NCBI RefSeq assembly: GCF_000711245.1
Contig: NZ_JOMH01000001.1
Coordinates: forward strand, 1,730,830-1,794,829
Source of the DNA: Polycyclovorans algicola TG408
GTDB lineage: Bacteria; Pseudomonadota; Gammaproteobacteria; Nevskiales; Nevskiaceae
Direction of reading: 5' to 3'
DNA length: 64,000 nucleotides
The position numbers were made by a program, and so were the translations under genes. The notes beneath the pieces are model-generated. The model had not been told where the DNA came from. It ran no database searches and was given only the letters and a program-made list of their open reading frames with translations. Shown in pieces: positions 52,253 through 60,997 of the stretch. Every line of letters starts with the position of its first letter. The first letter of the stretch is position 1.

Positions 52253-54532
52253 TCAGAACCCGCCGGGAATCAGGACACGTCGCGTTGGCGACGGGGCAGG
52301 CGGCTCAGTCGGGCGCGGCGGCACGCGGGTGGGCGCCTCGGTGGGCGGCGGTGTGGCCACCGTCGGAACCGGGGTCGGTATGGGTGTCGGTCGCGGCGTG
52401 GCGGGTGGCGGTGTGCGGCGTGCGGTGGGTGCGGGTGTGGCTGCACGGGTCGGGATCGGCGTCGGTGCGCGGGTCGCGGGTGGAGCAGTCGCCGCCACGG
52501 TCGGACGCGGCGTGGGGCGCGGCGTCACCACGGTTGTCGCGGTCGGTGTCGGCGTTGAACTTGGCGACGCTGACGGGGTGACTGTCGCCCCATCATCGGA
52601 TGCGGGCGGCTGCGGCGAGGCTGAGGGGGCCGCCGTCGCCGTTGGTGACGCGGTCGGGCTGGTGACCGGCGCCGGGTCGGATGGCGGGCCATCGGGCGTC
52701 TGATCGGCGCTGGGTTCCCACGGTTTCAACCAGAAAGCCAGCAACAACAGCAGCGTGATCAGCGCGCCTGCACCGATCCACAGCACGCCGCCGCGTCGTT
52801 TGTTGGGGTCGCTGCTGGCCTGCGCGCGCAGACGGGCTTTCTCTGCCTTTTTGGCGGCAGCGGCCGCCGCCTTGTCGCGCTTCGCCTGCTCGGCCGCCGC
52901 ACGTTGCTGTGCCTGAGCCGCTGCCTTGGCCTGCGCCGCCGCTGTGGCGGCGGCGGCCTTGCGTTCGCGCTCAGCCTGATCACGTTGGCGCTTTTCTTCT
53001 GCCGCGGCCTCGGCGGCGGCCTTTTGCTGACGCTTCTGTTCGGCTTGCGCCTCGGCTGCGGCCGCCGCTGCCGCATCACGTTGCGCCTTTTCAGCCGCAG
53101 CGCGTTCGCGCTCGGCCTGCGCCTTGGCCTGCTTTTCGGCGGCCAGCGCGGCGTCGCGTTGACGCTTCTCTTCAGCCTCCTTGGCCCGCCGGGCAGCCTG
53201 CTCTTCAGCGGCCTTTTTGGCCGCGGCTGCCGCCGCTGCATCGGCTGCGGCTTTCTGTTGGCGTTTCTCCTCGGCCTGGCGAGCGTTCTCTGCCGCTTGC
53301 TTGGCATTCGCTTCCTCGCGTGCCGCTTCTTCGGCCGCGCGTTGTTCTTGCGCTGCCTTGTCCTGCGCCTGTTGCGCTGCCAACTGTGCAGCGTCCCGCT
53401 GGCGCTTCTCCTCGGCTGCCTTGCGCGAATTTTCGGCCGCAAGGCGCTCGCGCTCGGCGCGCTCGGTGGCTTCGCGCTGCGCCTGGGCTTCTTGCTGGGC
53501 CTTCTCAAGGGCCGCTTGCTCAGCACGCGCCGCTTCATCTCGGGCGGCCTGCTCCGCCGCCGCGCGCGCCGCCGCCGCTTGCCCCGGGTCGGTGGCGCGG
53601 GTTGCCGGCGGGCGCGGCATCGATGTCCGCGGGCCGGACTGCCGCAACGTCGGGTTTTGCTGGGTGCGGACATCTTGATCGGCGCCACCGGTGCCCGGCG
53701 CCGGGCTGCCGCCCTGTGCGATCTGCATCAGGGGCTCGATCGCGTCGATCAACGCTTCTGCAGACGCAATACGCTCGTCAGGGTCTTTGGCCAGCAACCC
53801 GTCCACGAGGTCCTGGTACGGCGCCAGTGACTCGGGCAGCCGCGGCACGGGTTCGGTGACGTGCTTGAAAATAAGTGCCAGCGCTTCTTCGGCATCGAAG
53901 GGCGGCTGCCCCGTCAGCATTTCGTAGAGCACGACGCCCAGGCTGTAGAGGTCGGCACGCGCGTCAACGGGCCGACCGCGGGCCTGCTCGGGGCTCATGT
54001 AACGGGGCGTGCCCATTGATGCGCCCGTGGCGGTCAAGCGACTGCTGGACTGCAGGGCCTTGGCAATGCCGAAGTCGGTCAGAACCGGGTGGCCCTGCTC
54101 GTCAAACATGATGTTGCCGGGCGTCACGTCACGGTGAACGAACCCTCGGCCATGCGCTTGCACGAAGGCGTCGGCGATTTCGCGCAGCACCCACAGGGCT
54201 TCGTCAGGGCGCATGCCGGCGTTGATGCGATGGCGCAGATCGCCGCCGCTCAGCAGCCGCATCGCGTAGTAGTGCAGCCCGTCGTGTTCGCCAACCTCGA
54301 ACACCGTGACGATGTTGCGATGGTTCAGCGATGCCGACGAACGCACTTCAGACTGGAAGCGGCTTACCGCATTTTCGTTGCGGCCAAACTCGGGCGGCAG
54401 CACCTTGAGCGCGACTTCCCGGCCCAGCTTGAGGTCTTCGGCCCGGTAAACGTCGGCCATCCCGCCCGAGCCGAGGCGACCGAGAATCCGGTAATGCCCC
54501 AGCTCGTGCCCGTCAGGCAGGCGTGAACTCAT
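52253..54532 (-). CDS. membrane-anchored Ser/Thr protein kinase
   Basis: 759 residues. The Hanks-type kinase domain (about 12-285) has the glycine loop LGSGGMADVYRA, VAIK-type Lys43, catalytic HRDVTPGN (Asp135), DFGIAKAL and APE-like SPEQARG. The catalytic loop has Thr where most kinases have Lys. It is followed by a long Ala/Lys/Glu-rich probable coiled coil (about 330-570), one transmembrane helix (about 581-602) and an extracytoplasmic Pro/Thr-rich tail. ATG 54532 overlaps the phosphatase stop. Likely substrates include FHA-containing proteins, but none is shown. Confidence 0.92.
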   Translation of the reverse strand: MSSRLPDGHELGHYRILGRLGSGGMADVYRAEDLKLGREVALKVLPPEFGRNENAVSRFQSEVRSSASLNHRNIVTVFEVGEHDGLHYYAMRLLSGGDLRHRINAGMRPDEALWVLREIADAFVQAHGRGFVHRDVTPGNIMFDEQGHPVLTDFGIAKALQSSSRLTATGASMGTPRYMSPEQARGRPVDARADLYSLGVVLYEMLTGQPPFDAEEALALIFKHVTEPVPRLPESLAPYQDLVDGLLAKDPDERIASAEALIDAIEPLMQIAQGGSPAPGTGGADQDVRTQQNPTLRQSGPRTSMPRPPATRATDPGQAAAARAAAEQAARDEAARAEQAALEKAQQEAQAQREATERAERERLAAENSRKAAEEKRQRDAAQLAAQQAQDKAAQEQRAAEEAAREEANAKQAAENARQAEEKRQQKAAADAAAAAAAKKAAEEQAARRAKEAEEKRQRDAALAAEKQAKAQAERERAAAEKAQRDAAAAAAAEAQAEQKRQQKAAAEAAAEEKRQRDQAERERKAAAATAAAQAKAAAQAQQRAAAEQAKRDKAAAAAAKKAEKARLRAQASSDPNKRRGGVLWIGAGALITLLLLLAFWLKPWEPSADQTPDGPPSDPAPVTSPTASPTATAAPSASPQPPASDDGATVTPSASPSSTPTPTATTVVTPRPTPRPTVAATAPPATRAPTPIPTRAATPAPTARRTPPPATPRPTPIPTPVPTVATPPPTEAPTRVPPRPTEPPAPSPTRRVLIPGGF

Positions 54533-55251
54533 CCTGGCTCGTCCACGAAGCAGCAGACGGCGGTCAGGTTGTCGCCCGCCTCGGTCTGCGCCAGCGTGGC
54601 CGCGATCAGCGCGTCGACTGCCGACTGCGGGTCGATCGCGTTGCGCAGCAGGTCGTCGAGCTGCGCCGGCGCCAGAAAGCCGTGCAGGCCGTCCGAGCAC
54701 AACAGGTATCGATCACCGACCTGACAAGCCACCGTCTCGGTTTCGAGCTTGGCCTGCGGATGCTCGGTCAGGCCCAGCGCGCGCGAAACCACGCTGCGTT
54801 GCGGGTGGTCGCGTGCTTCGGCTTCGGTGATGGCCCCGGCGCGGAACAGTTCGTCCACCATCGAATGATCGCGACTCAAAACCTCCACACGCGCGTCGCG
54901 GCAGCGGTACAAACGGCAATCGCCCGCCCACGAATAACGGATTTCGTTGTTTGGCAAAAAGCTCAAGGCGATGACGGTTGCTGCTGGCGGGCGAGTGGAC
55001 TTGTCACCATAAGTGGTGCGCAGATGCTGGTGCGCGGTTTCCAGCCCCAGCTCCACCGCCAGCCCGGATGACGCGCTGTTGCGGACCGCATCAATGATGG
55101 CGTTGCTGGCGACTTCGCCGCTGTCATGACCGCCCATGCCGTCGGCGACGACGGCGACACCGGAATCCTCTAGCCAGATCCAGGCATCTTCATTGTCGGC
55201 ACGACGCTTTCCAACGTGGGTGCCACCTGAACCACGGATGAGGGCAGTCAT
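54529..55251 (-). CDS. PP2C-type protein phosphatase
   Basis: 240-residue metal-dependent phosphatase (PppA/Stp type) that would reverse the adjacent kinase. Motifs: GKRRADNEDAW, VVADGMGGHDSGEVAS, YSWAGDCRLYR, LCSDGLHGFL and GDNLTAV, including the metal-binding aspartates. ATG 55251 is preferred over an in-frame codon at 55275, because family proteins begin close to this point. Stop and kinase start overlap by 4 nt (ATGA), a classical kinase/phosphatase pair. Confidence 0.93.
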   Translation of the reverse strand: MTALIRGSGGTHVGKRRADNEDAWIWLEDSGVAVVADGMGGHDSGEVASNAIIDAVRNSASSGLAVELGLETAHQHLRTTYGDKSTRPPAATVIALSFLPNNEIRYSWAGDCRLYRCRDARVEVLSRDHSMVDELFRAGAITEAEARDHPQRSVVSRALGLTEHPQAKLETETVACQVGDRYLLCSDGLHGFLAPAQLDDLLRNAIDPQSAVDALIAATLAQTEAGDNLTAVCCFVDEPG

Positions 55252-55318
55252 CCCGCTATCATCGCAGCGCACCACAGGCTTGCGCCAGCCCCATAGGCTA
55301 GTTTGCAGTTCGTAGCTC

Positions 55319-55650
55319 GTAGGCTGGGTTGCAGCGAAGCGAAAACCCAGCGATCACCCCCAAACCCCCGTGCCGCTGGGTTTCGCAGGCTCTACCCAGC
55401 CTACAACCCAACAGCTCGACCCAGCCTACAACCGCGACCAGCACCGCCGCCCATGTTAGTGCGGCTCCGTAGGCTGGGTTGTAGCGGAGCGAAAACCCAG
55501 CGATCACCTTCAAAACGGGCACCGCTGGGTTTCGCAGGCTCTACCAGCCTACAACCCAACAGCGCTATCCAGCCTACAAACCTCGACCAGCACCGCCTCC
55601 CATGTCAGGGCTGCGCCGTAGGCTGGGTTGTAGCGAAGCGGAAACCCAGC
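55319..55650. repeat. GTAGGCTGGGTT repeat, three ~150-bp tandem units
   Basis: Forward words GTAGGCTGGGTTG...AACCCAGC begin at 55319, 55469 and 55618 (spacing 150 and 149). Each of the first two is followed by an inverted GCTGGGTTTCGCAGGCTC...AGCCTACAA block and a shared spacer (CGACCAGCACCGCC). This is the same compound repeat as at 30974-31123. It fills most of the 460-nt gap between the phosphatase and the toxin gene. Confidence 0.85.
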
Positions 55651-55687
55651 AGGCACCAACAAGGCAAAAGTACGTCATTGACCTACA

Positions 55688-55702
55688 TAAGTCACCGACT
55701 TA
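55688..55702 (+). promoter_or_regulatory. operator-like palindrome before the toxin gene
   Basis: TAAGTC-ACC-GACTTA, a perfect 6-3-6 inverted repeat 9 nt upstream of the toxin ATG. TTGACC at 55678 could be a -35 element. Such a site fits autoregulation by the XRE-type antitoxin. Confidence 0.45.
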
Positions 55703-55711
55703 CCATGAGCA

Positions 55712-56026
55712 ATGGTCTTTCGGGAAACGCCAGTCTTCACCCAGCTCATCAAGGAGCTGATGGATGACGACCTTTATCGGCAGCTTCAGAACTTTCTGAT
55801 CGAGCAGCCTGATGCCGGCGACCTCATAAAGGGCACTGGAGGGCTGCGGAAGGTTCGCTGGAAGCTGCCGGGGAAGGGCAAGCGCGGGGGCGTCCGAGTG
55901 ATTTACTTCTGGCGAGTGGCCGAGGCCCAAATCCTCATGCTGCTGGCCTAGCCGAAATCTGAGGCCGACGACTTGTCGCCGGTCCAATCGAGGCAACTTC
56001 GTTTGATTGTGGAGAACTGGTCGTGA
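55712..56026 (+). pseudogene. HigB/RelE-type toxin with in-frame stop
   Basis: The first 79 codons encode a RelE-superfamily mRNA interferase-like toxin (VFRETPVFTQLIKELMDDD...GGLRKVRWKLPGKGKRGGVRVIYFWRVAEAQILMLLA). TAG at 55949-55951 replaces the Tyr of the usual LLAYPK motif. The same frame continues as PKSEADDLSPVQSRQLRLIVENWS to a TGA at 56024-56026 that overlaps the antitoxin start, exactly as in intact HigB/NadS pairs (about 104 residues). A single point mutation has therefore truncated the toxin by about 25 residues, probably inactivating it. Confidence 0.8.
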
Positions 56027-56319
56027 AGAAGGCACTGTTCAACCAACTGCTCGAAAGCGTGCAGCAAGCCAATGAAATCGCGCGTGGCGAGCGTCAGCCA
56101 TCGCGTGAATTCTTCGTTGACGCCGCGAAGGTCAAGGAAGTGCGTGCGATCACCAAGCTGAGTCAGGCGAAGTTCGCTGCTGTGCTCCAGGTGGACGTGG
56201 GAACCCTTCGAAACTGGGAGCAAGGTCGTCGCAACCCCACAGGCCCGGCGAAGGCGCTGCTTCGTGCCATCCAGGCCGATCCGACAAACGTCCTGCGGGC
56301 CCTGCAGACACCGGCCTGA
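56023..56319 (+). CDS. XRE/NadS-family antitoxin
   Basis: 98 residues from a GTG start with GGAG 8 nt upstream. Residues about 37-95 form a Cro/XRE helix-turn-helix (VKEVRAITKLSQAKFAAVLQVDVGTLRNWEQGRRNPTGPAKALLRAI). It pairs with the RelE-type toxin gene upstream, whose original stop overlaps this start by 2 nt. It would neutralise the toxin and repress the operon; the toxin is now broken, so this may be an orphan repressor. Confidence 0.87.
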   Translation: MKKALFNQLLESVQQANEIARGERQPSREFFVDAAKVKEVRAITKLSQAKFAAVLQVDVGTLRNWEQGRRNPTGPAKALLRAIQADPTNVLRALQTPA

Positions 56320-56375
56320 GCCGGACGCCTGCTGTAAAGCGGCTGGCGGACACGAGGCAGAGGCCCCGCTGGGTT

Positions 56376-56421
56376 TCGCAAGCCCCCGAGGCTGGATTGC
56401 AGCAAAGCGAAAACCCAGCAT
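56376..56421. repeat. half-copy of the GTAGGCTGGGTT repeat
   Basis: GCTGGGTTTCGCAAGC followed by GAGGCTGGATTGCAGCAAAGCG...AACCCAGC, a single diverged palindrome of the family at 55.3 and 31.0 kb, in the 220-nt gap before the RfaH-like gene. Confidence 0.65.
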
Positions 56422-56539
56422 TCACCCCGCCGCCAGTGCCAAATGCGTCGCCATATTGCCCTGCAAATGTCATCTGCAATCGGTTAGAGTCGCATGCCCG
56501 TTCAAACCGTGAACGCATCGACATTCTGCCGCCCATTCT

Positions 56540-57079
56540 GTGACCGCCGCATCCGCCCACCTGAATGCTGAAGACGCCGCACTAGGCCCGCGCTGGCGAT
56601 TGTTGATGACGCGCCCCCGGCAAGAAGGGCGCGTGGTGTCGCACCTGCAGCGTTTGCAATTGCCCTACCGGGCACCCGAGTGGGTCTGCGAACGCTTCAC
56701 CCGGGGCCGCCGCCACACCAAAACCGAATGGCTGTTTCCACGCTACGTATTCGTGTGCGTCGACTTTGCCTGCACCCCGTTCAACCACCTCAAATACCTG
56801 GCGGGCGTGAGCGGGTTTGTGCGCCGTGAGCACGCGCCCATCATCGTCGCCGAATCGCTCATCGAAAGCCTCGACCGCGCAACCCGCGACGCGCCACAGC
56901 GCAAACCGCAACCCGCCATCGAACCCGGCGCCGCCATCAGGCTGAACGGCGGCGCCTATCACGACGTGCCGGCGGTCTTTCTTGAAGCGCACGGCGAGGC
57001 GCGCAGTCGCGTGCTGCTCAGTTGGCTGGGGCGCGACGTAGAAGCACAAATCGACAACTGCTACCTCAGCGTCGCCTGA
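56540..57079 (+). CDS. RfaH-like specialised NusG paralogue
   Basis: 179 residues from a GTG start. The N-terminal NGN domain (WRLLMTRPRQEGRVVSHLQRLQLPYRAPEW...WLFPRYVFVCVD...GVSGFVR) and a C-terminal KOW-like domain (IEPGAAIRLNGGAYHDVPAVFLE) match NusG/RfaH. Its position at the head of a polysaccharide locus is typical of RfaH, LoaP or UpxY-like antiterminators that let RNA polymerase read long surface-polysaccharide operons. No closer subfamily is claimed. An ops-like site is present at 63.2 kb. Confidence 0.85.
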   Translation: MTAASAHLNAEDAALGPRWRLLMTRPRQEGRVVSHLQRLQLPYRAPEWVCERFTRGRRHTKTEWLFPRYVFVCVDFACTPFNHLKYLAGVSGFVRREHAPIIVAESLIESLDRATRDAPQRKPQPAIEPGAAIRLNGGAYHDVPAVFLEAHGEARSRVLLSWLGRDVEAQIDNCYLSVA

Positions 57080-57174
57080 AGCGGCGGGTGGCAGTGACTT
57101 GTTGAAACCGATTCTCATTCGGAGGGCGGGAGCGTGCCTGCCCACCCCCACCAACCCCTCAGCAAAAGGTCGTA

Positions 57175-57555
57175 GTGACCCAGCAAACCGATCCAGACCG
57201 CCTGCAGGAAGACGCTCACCTTAAGGTCATGCGCCTGCTGGCCAACGCACCGCAACTCAGCCAGCGCGAACTGGCTGAACGCCTCGGTATCAGCGTGGGC
57301 AAGACCAATTTTCTGCTGAAAGGCCTTGCTGAAAAGGGCCTGATCAAAGTGCAGAACTTTCGCAACAGCCAAAACCGGCTGAGCTATCTCTATCAGCTCA
57401 CTCCAAGCGGCCTCGAGCACAAGGCCCACATGACCCTTCGCTACATGAAACGCCGAATGGCCGAATACGAAGCCCTTCGCGACGAAATTGCCCAACTGCA
57501 ACGCGACCTTGACCCCCACATTGAGCCGCGTGCATCCCGGGGCGACCTCACTTGA
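57175..57555 (+). CDS. MarR-type EPS-associated transcriptional regulator
   Basis: 126 residues from a GTG start. It contains a winged helix-turn-helix ([47 protein letters not shown]) and a C-terminal coiled-coil helix, the pattern of the small MarR/EPS regulator family found at exopolysaccharide loci. It precedes the UDP-glucose dehydrogenase gene by 25 nt and probably controls this locus. Confidence 0.85.
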   Translation: MTQQTDPDRLQEDAHLKVMRLLANAPQLSQRELAERLGISVGKTNFLLKGLAEKGLIKVQNFRNSQNRLSYLYQLTPSGLEHKAHMTLRYMKRRMAEYEALRDEIAQLQRDLDPHIEPRASRGDLT

Positions 57556-57580
57556 ATCTGGCAATGGAAACCACCGCCGC

Positions 57581-58915
57581 ATGAACATCACCGTAGTGGG
57601 CACCGGCTACGTTGGCCTTGTCTCGGGCGCCTGCCTGGCCGACTCCGGCAACGACGTGCTGTGCCTTGACCTTGACCCCGCCAAAATCGACACGCTGAAC
57701 AGCGGCGGCATCCCCATCCACGAACCCGGCCTTGACCAGGTGGTGGCACGCAACGTCGCCGCAGGGCGCCTGCGCTTCACCACCGACATTGACGAGGCTG
57801 TGGCGTTTGGCCAGTTGCAATTCATCGCCGTGGGCACGCCGCCCGACGAAGACGGCTCGGCCGACCTGAAATACGTCCTGGCGGCAGCACGCAACATCGC
57901 CAGCCGCATGACCGAACACAAAATCATCGTCGACAAATCGACCGTGCCCGTCGGCACCGGCGACAAGGTGCACCGCGCCGTGACCGAGGTGTTGGCGTCA
58001 CGGGCGGTCAACATCCCCTTCAGCGTCGTCTCGAACCCCGAGTTTCTGAAAGAAGGCGCGGCGGTCGACGACTTCATGAAGCCCGACCGCATCATCATCG
58101 GCATTAACAAGGGCGACGACACCGCGCTTGACGCCCTGCGCACGCTCTACGCCCCCTTCCAGCGCAACCACGACAAGCTGGTGGTGATGGATGTGCGCAG
58201 CGCCGAACTCACCAAGTACGCCGCCAACGCCATGCTGGCCACGCGCATAAGCTTCATGAACGAACTGGCCCTGCTGGCCGAAAAGCTGGGTGCCGACATT
58301 GAGCACGTACGCCACGGCATCGGCTCTGACCCGCGCATCGGCTACGACTTCTTGTATGCCGGCTGTGGCTACGGTGGCTCGTGCTTCCCCAAAGACGTCA
58401 AAGCGCTTATCCACACCGGTCAGGTCGATGCTGGCATGGACCTGCACGTGCTCAAAGCCGTCGAACACGCCAACGACCTGCAAAAGCACGTGTTGGTCAA
58501 CAAGGTGCAACAGGTGTTCGGCACCGACCTTACGGGCAAGCACTTCGCGCTGTGGGGCCTGGCCTTCAAACCCAACACCGACGACATGCGCGAAGCGCCC
58601 AGCCGCGTCATCGTCAACGCCCTGCTGACCGCCGGCGCCACCATCACCGCCTACGACCCCGTCGCCATGGACGAAGCCCGCCGCGCGTTGGGTGTCCTTA
58701 CAGGCCTGAACTACGCCAAAACTGCCAAAGCGGCACTGACCGACGCCGACGCCCTGCTCATCGTCACCGAGTGGAAAGAGTTTCGCAGCCCAGACTTCCG
58801 CCTCATGCGGAGCGCGTTGAAGGCCAAAACCGTGTTTGACGGTCGCAACCTTTACGAACCCCGAGCGGTTCGCGACCAAGGCCTCACGTATCACCCCATT
58901 GGACGGGCAGGCTGA
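57581..58915 (+). CDS. ugd: UDP-glucose 6-dehydrogenase
   Basis: Oxidises UDP-glucose to UDP-glucuronate with two NAD+, supplying acidic sugar for polysaccharide. 444 residues: the Rossmann motif is [16 protein letters not shown] (residues 4-19), the central domain has [16 protein letters not shown], the catalytic Cys lies in [14 protein letters not shown], and the C-terminal domain contains [19 protein letters not shown] 57581 begins the dinucleotide-binding strand. The stop is 1 nt before the epimerase GTG start. Confidence 0.95.
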   Translation: MNITVVGTGYVGLVSGACLADSGNDVLCLDLDPAKIDTLNSGGIPIHEPGLDQVVARNVAAGRLRFTTDIDEAVAFGQLQFIAVGTPPDEDGSADLKYVLAAARNIASRMTEHKIIVDKSTVPVGTGDKVHRAVTEVLASRAVNIPFSVVSNPEFLKEGAAVDDFMKPDRIIIGINKGDDTALDALRTLYAPFQRNHDKLVVMDVRSAELTKYAANAMLATRISFMNELALLAEKLGADIEHVRHGIGSDPRIGYDFLYAGCGYGGSCFPKDVKALIHTGQVDAGMDLHVLKAVEHANDLQKHVLVNKVQQVFGTDLTGKHFALWGLAFKPNTDDMREAPSRVIVNALLTAGATITAYDPVAMDEARRALGVLTGLNYAKTAKAALTDADALLIVTEWKEFRSPDFRLMRSALKAKTVFDGRNLYEPRAVRDQGLTYHPIGRAG

Positions 58916-58916
58916 C

Positions 58917-59936
58917 GTGAAGGTATTGGTTACCGGCAACGCTGGCTTCATCGGCTTCCACACCGCACAGAAACTATTGGAGCGGGGTGACTCTGTCGTC
59001 GGCTTCGACGTGGTCAACGACTACTACGACCCGTCATTAAAGGAAGCGCGCCTGCGTGAAATTGAGCGCACTGCCACCGAGACGGGCAGTGAGTACCACT
59101 TCATTCGCGCCAACCTGGCTGACCGGCAAGCCGTCGAGCGGTGTTTTGCAGACCATCAATTCGACCGAGTCATCCACCTAGCGGCCCAAGCCGGTGTGCG
59201 CTACTCGCTCGAAAACCCGCACGCGTACGTCGAGAGCAACCTCATCGGCTTCACCAACATCATTGAAGCCTGCCGCCATGCCGAAGTGCCGCACCTGACC
59301 TACGCCAGCACCAGCAGCGTGTATGGCGCCAACACCAAAATGCCATTTTCGGAACATGACGACGTCAACCACCCGCTGCAGTTTTACGCCGCGACCAAGC
59401 GTGCCAACGAGTTGATGGCCCACAGCTACAGCCACCTGTTCAAACTGCCGACCACCGGCCTGCGCTTCTTCACGGTCTATGGCCCCTGGGGGCGGCCCGA
59501 CATGGCCTTGTTCCAATTCACAAGGAACATCCTCGCAGGCAAGCCCATCCAAGTTTTCAACCACGGTAACCACACGCGGGACTTCACCTACGTGGATGAT
59601 ATTGTTGATGGCCTGATCCGCGCCAGTGACCAGATAGCCCAGCCGAATCCCTCGTGGGACGGCAAGAAACCGGACCCCGCCACCAGTAATGGGCCTTGGC
59701 GCATCTTCAACATCGGCAATCACAGCCCAGTAAACCTGTCGGCCTATATCGATTCCATCGAGTTGGCGGTGGGCAACAAGTCCATCAAGGAATTACTACC
59801 CTTGCAGCCCGGCGACGTGCCCGACACCTATGCTGACGTCTCGGCGCTACACGAAGCGGTCGGTTACCGCCCAGCCACGAACATCGCTGAAGGCGTGAAG
59901 CGTTTCGTGGCTTGGTATCGCGGATTTTATGGCTGA
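58917..59936 (+). CDS. NAD-dependent epimerase, UDP-glucuronate 4-epimerase-like
   Basis: 339-residue extended short-chain dehydrogenase. NAD motif TGNAGFIG near the N-terminus (Gly replaces Ala in the usual GxxGxxG), substrate-site STSSVYG, catalytic Tyr-x3-Lys in [10 protein letters not shown] and the [17 protein letters not shown] block typical of UDP-glucuronate 4-epimerases (CapI/LpsL type). This converts the product of ugd to UDP-galacturonate. The start is GTG 58917 directly after the ugd stop; a longer frame inside ugd is unlikely. Its stop overlaps the next start. Confidence 0.9.
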   Translation: MKVLVTGNAGFIGFHTAQKLLERGDSVVGFDVVNDYYDPSLKEARLREIERTATETGSEYHFIRANLADRQAVERCFADHQFDRVIHLAAQAGVRYSLENPHAYVESNLIGFTNIIEACRHAEVPHLTYASTSSVYGANTKMPFSEHDDVNHPLQFYAATKRANELMAHSYSHLFKLPTTGLRFFTVYGPWGRPDMALFQFTRNILAGKPIQVFNHGNHTRDFTYVDDIVDGLIRASDQIAQPNPSWDGKKPDPATSNGPWRIFNIGNHSPVNLSAYIDSIELAVGNKSIKELLPLQPGDVPDTYADVSALHEAVGYRPATNIAEGVKRFVAWYRGFYG

Positions 59937-60957
59937 CGTTTCCACAGTGTTGTTGTCGAAAGCCGCACACCCACGAATGAACAGCCCCCAGCCATCTGAA
60001 CCGCCTATCGACCGGTCGCCGACCCACCTGGCCGCGCGGGGTGTCGAGGTGAAGTACGCGGTGGTTTCCAACCCCGAGTTCTTCCAAGAAGGCGCGGCCA
60101 TCGGCGACTTCATGAAAGGCGACCGCATCGTCATCGGCAGCAACGAAGACTGGGCCACCGAGCAACTGCGCATGGCCTACGCGCCCATCAACCGCAATCA
60201 CGAAAAAATCATTGTGATGGACGTGCGTAGCGCCGAACTCACCAAGTACGCCGCCAACGCTATGCTCGCCACCCGCATCAGCTTTATGAACGAGCTGGCC
60301 AACCTGGCCGAAGTGGTGGGGGCGGATATCGAGCACGTGCCCCACGGAATCGGCTCCGGCAGCCGCATCGGCACCCACTTCCTCTACGCCGGCTGTGGCT
60401 ATGGCGGCAGTTGCTTCCCCAAAGACGTGCAGGCCCTGGTCCGCACTGCGCATCATTACGGCAAGGACATGCAGATCCTCGGCGCCGTGGAGTCCGTCAA
60501 CCAGGCGCAAAAGAGCGTGCTCTTTGCCAAGCTGGCGGACTTTTACGGCGGCCCGCAACACCTGCGCGGCAAAACCATCGCCGTCTGGGGCTTGGCTTTT
60601 AAACCCAATACCAATGACATGCGAGAAGCGCCCAGCCGCGCCTTTATGAGCCAGGTACTCAGCCACAGCGGCCGCATCCGTGCCTATGACCCGGTGGCCA
60701 TTGCTGATTGCGAGCACTCCTTTGGCAAGCCCGAAGGCCTCACCTACGTCAGCACCGCCAAGGAAGCGTTGGAAGGCGCCAACGCGCTGGCCATCCTGAC
60801 CGACTGGATCGAGTTCCGCAGCACGGATTTCTCGGCGCTGGCCAAGAAGCTCAGCGACAAGCTGGTGGTGGATGGGCGGAATTTGTATGAGCCGGAGTGG
60901 TTGATGAACGTGGGTTTGAATTACCGCTCGATCGGCAGGAAGTGGAAAAACCAGTGA
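59929..60957 (+). CDS. UDP-glucose dehydrogenase paralogue lacking the NAD-binding domain
   Basis: 342-residue frame. From about residue 38 on it aligns with the neighbouring dehydrogenase from its residue ~150 ([35 protein letters not shown] with the catalytic Cys, [16 protein letters not shown]). The N-terminal Rossmann half with GxGxxG is missing, and the first 37 residues are unrelated. It is therefore probably inactive alone. The ATG lies inside the epimerase stop region (ATGGCTGA), so it may still be translated by coupling. It differs clearly from the upstream ugd, so it is a diverged paralogue or remnant rather than a recent duplication. Confidence 0.85.
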   Translation: MADVSTVLLSKAAHPRMNSPQPSEPPIDRSPTHLAARGVEVKYAVVSNPEFFQEGAAIGDFMKGDRIVIGSNEDWATEQLRMAYAPINRNHEKIIVMDVRSAELTKYAANAMLATRISFMNELANLAEVVGADIEHVPHGIGSGSRIGTHFLYAGCGYGGSCFPKDVQALVRTAHHYGKDMQILGAVESVNQAQKSVLFAKLADFYGGPQHLRGKTIAVWGLAFKPNTNDMREAPSRAFMSQVLSHSGRIRAYDPVAIADCEHSFGKPEGLTYVSTAKEALEGANALAILTDWIEFRSTDFSALAKKLSDKLVVDGRNLYEPEWLMNVGLNYRSIGRKWKNQ

Positions 60958-60997
60958 GTATTCGAGTAGCCGCCAGCGGGCGTGTTCCGACTCAAAC

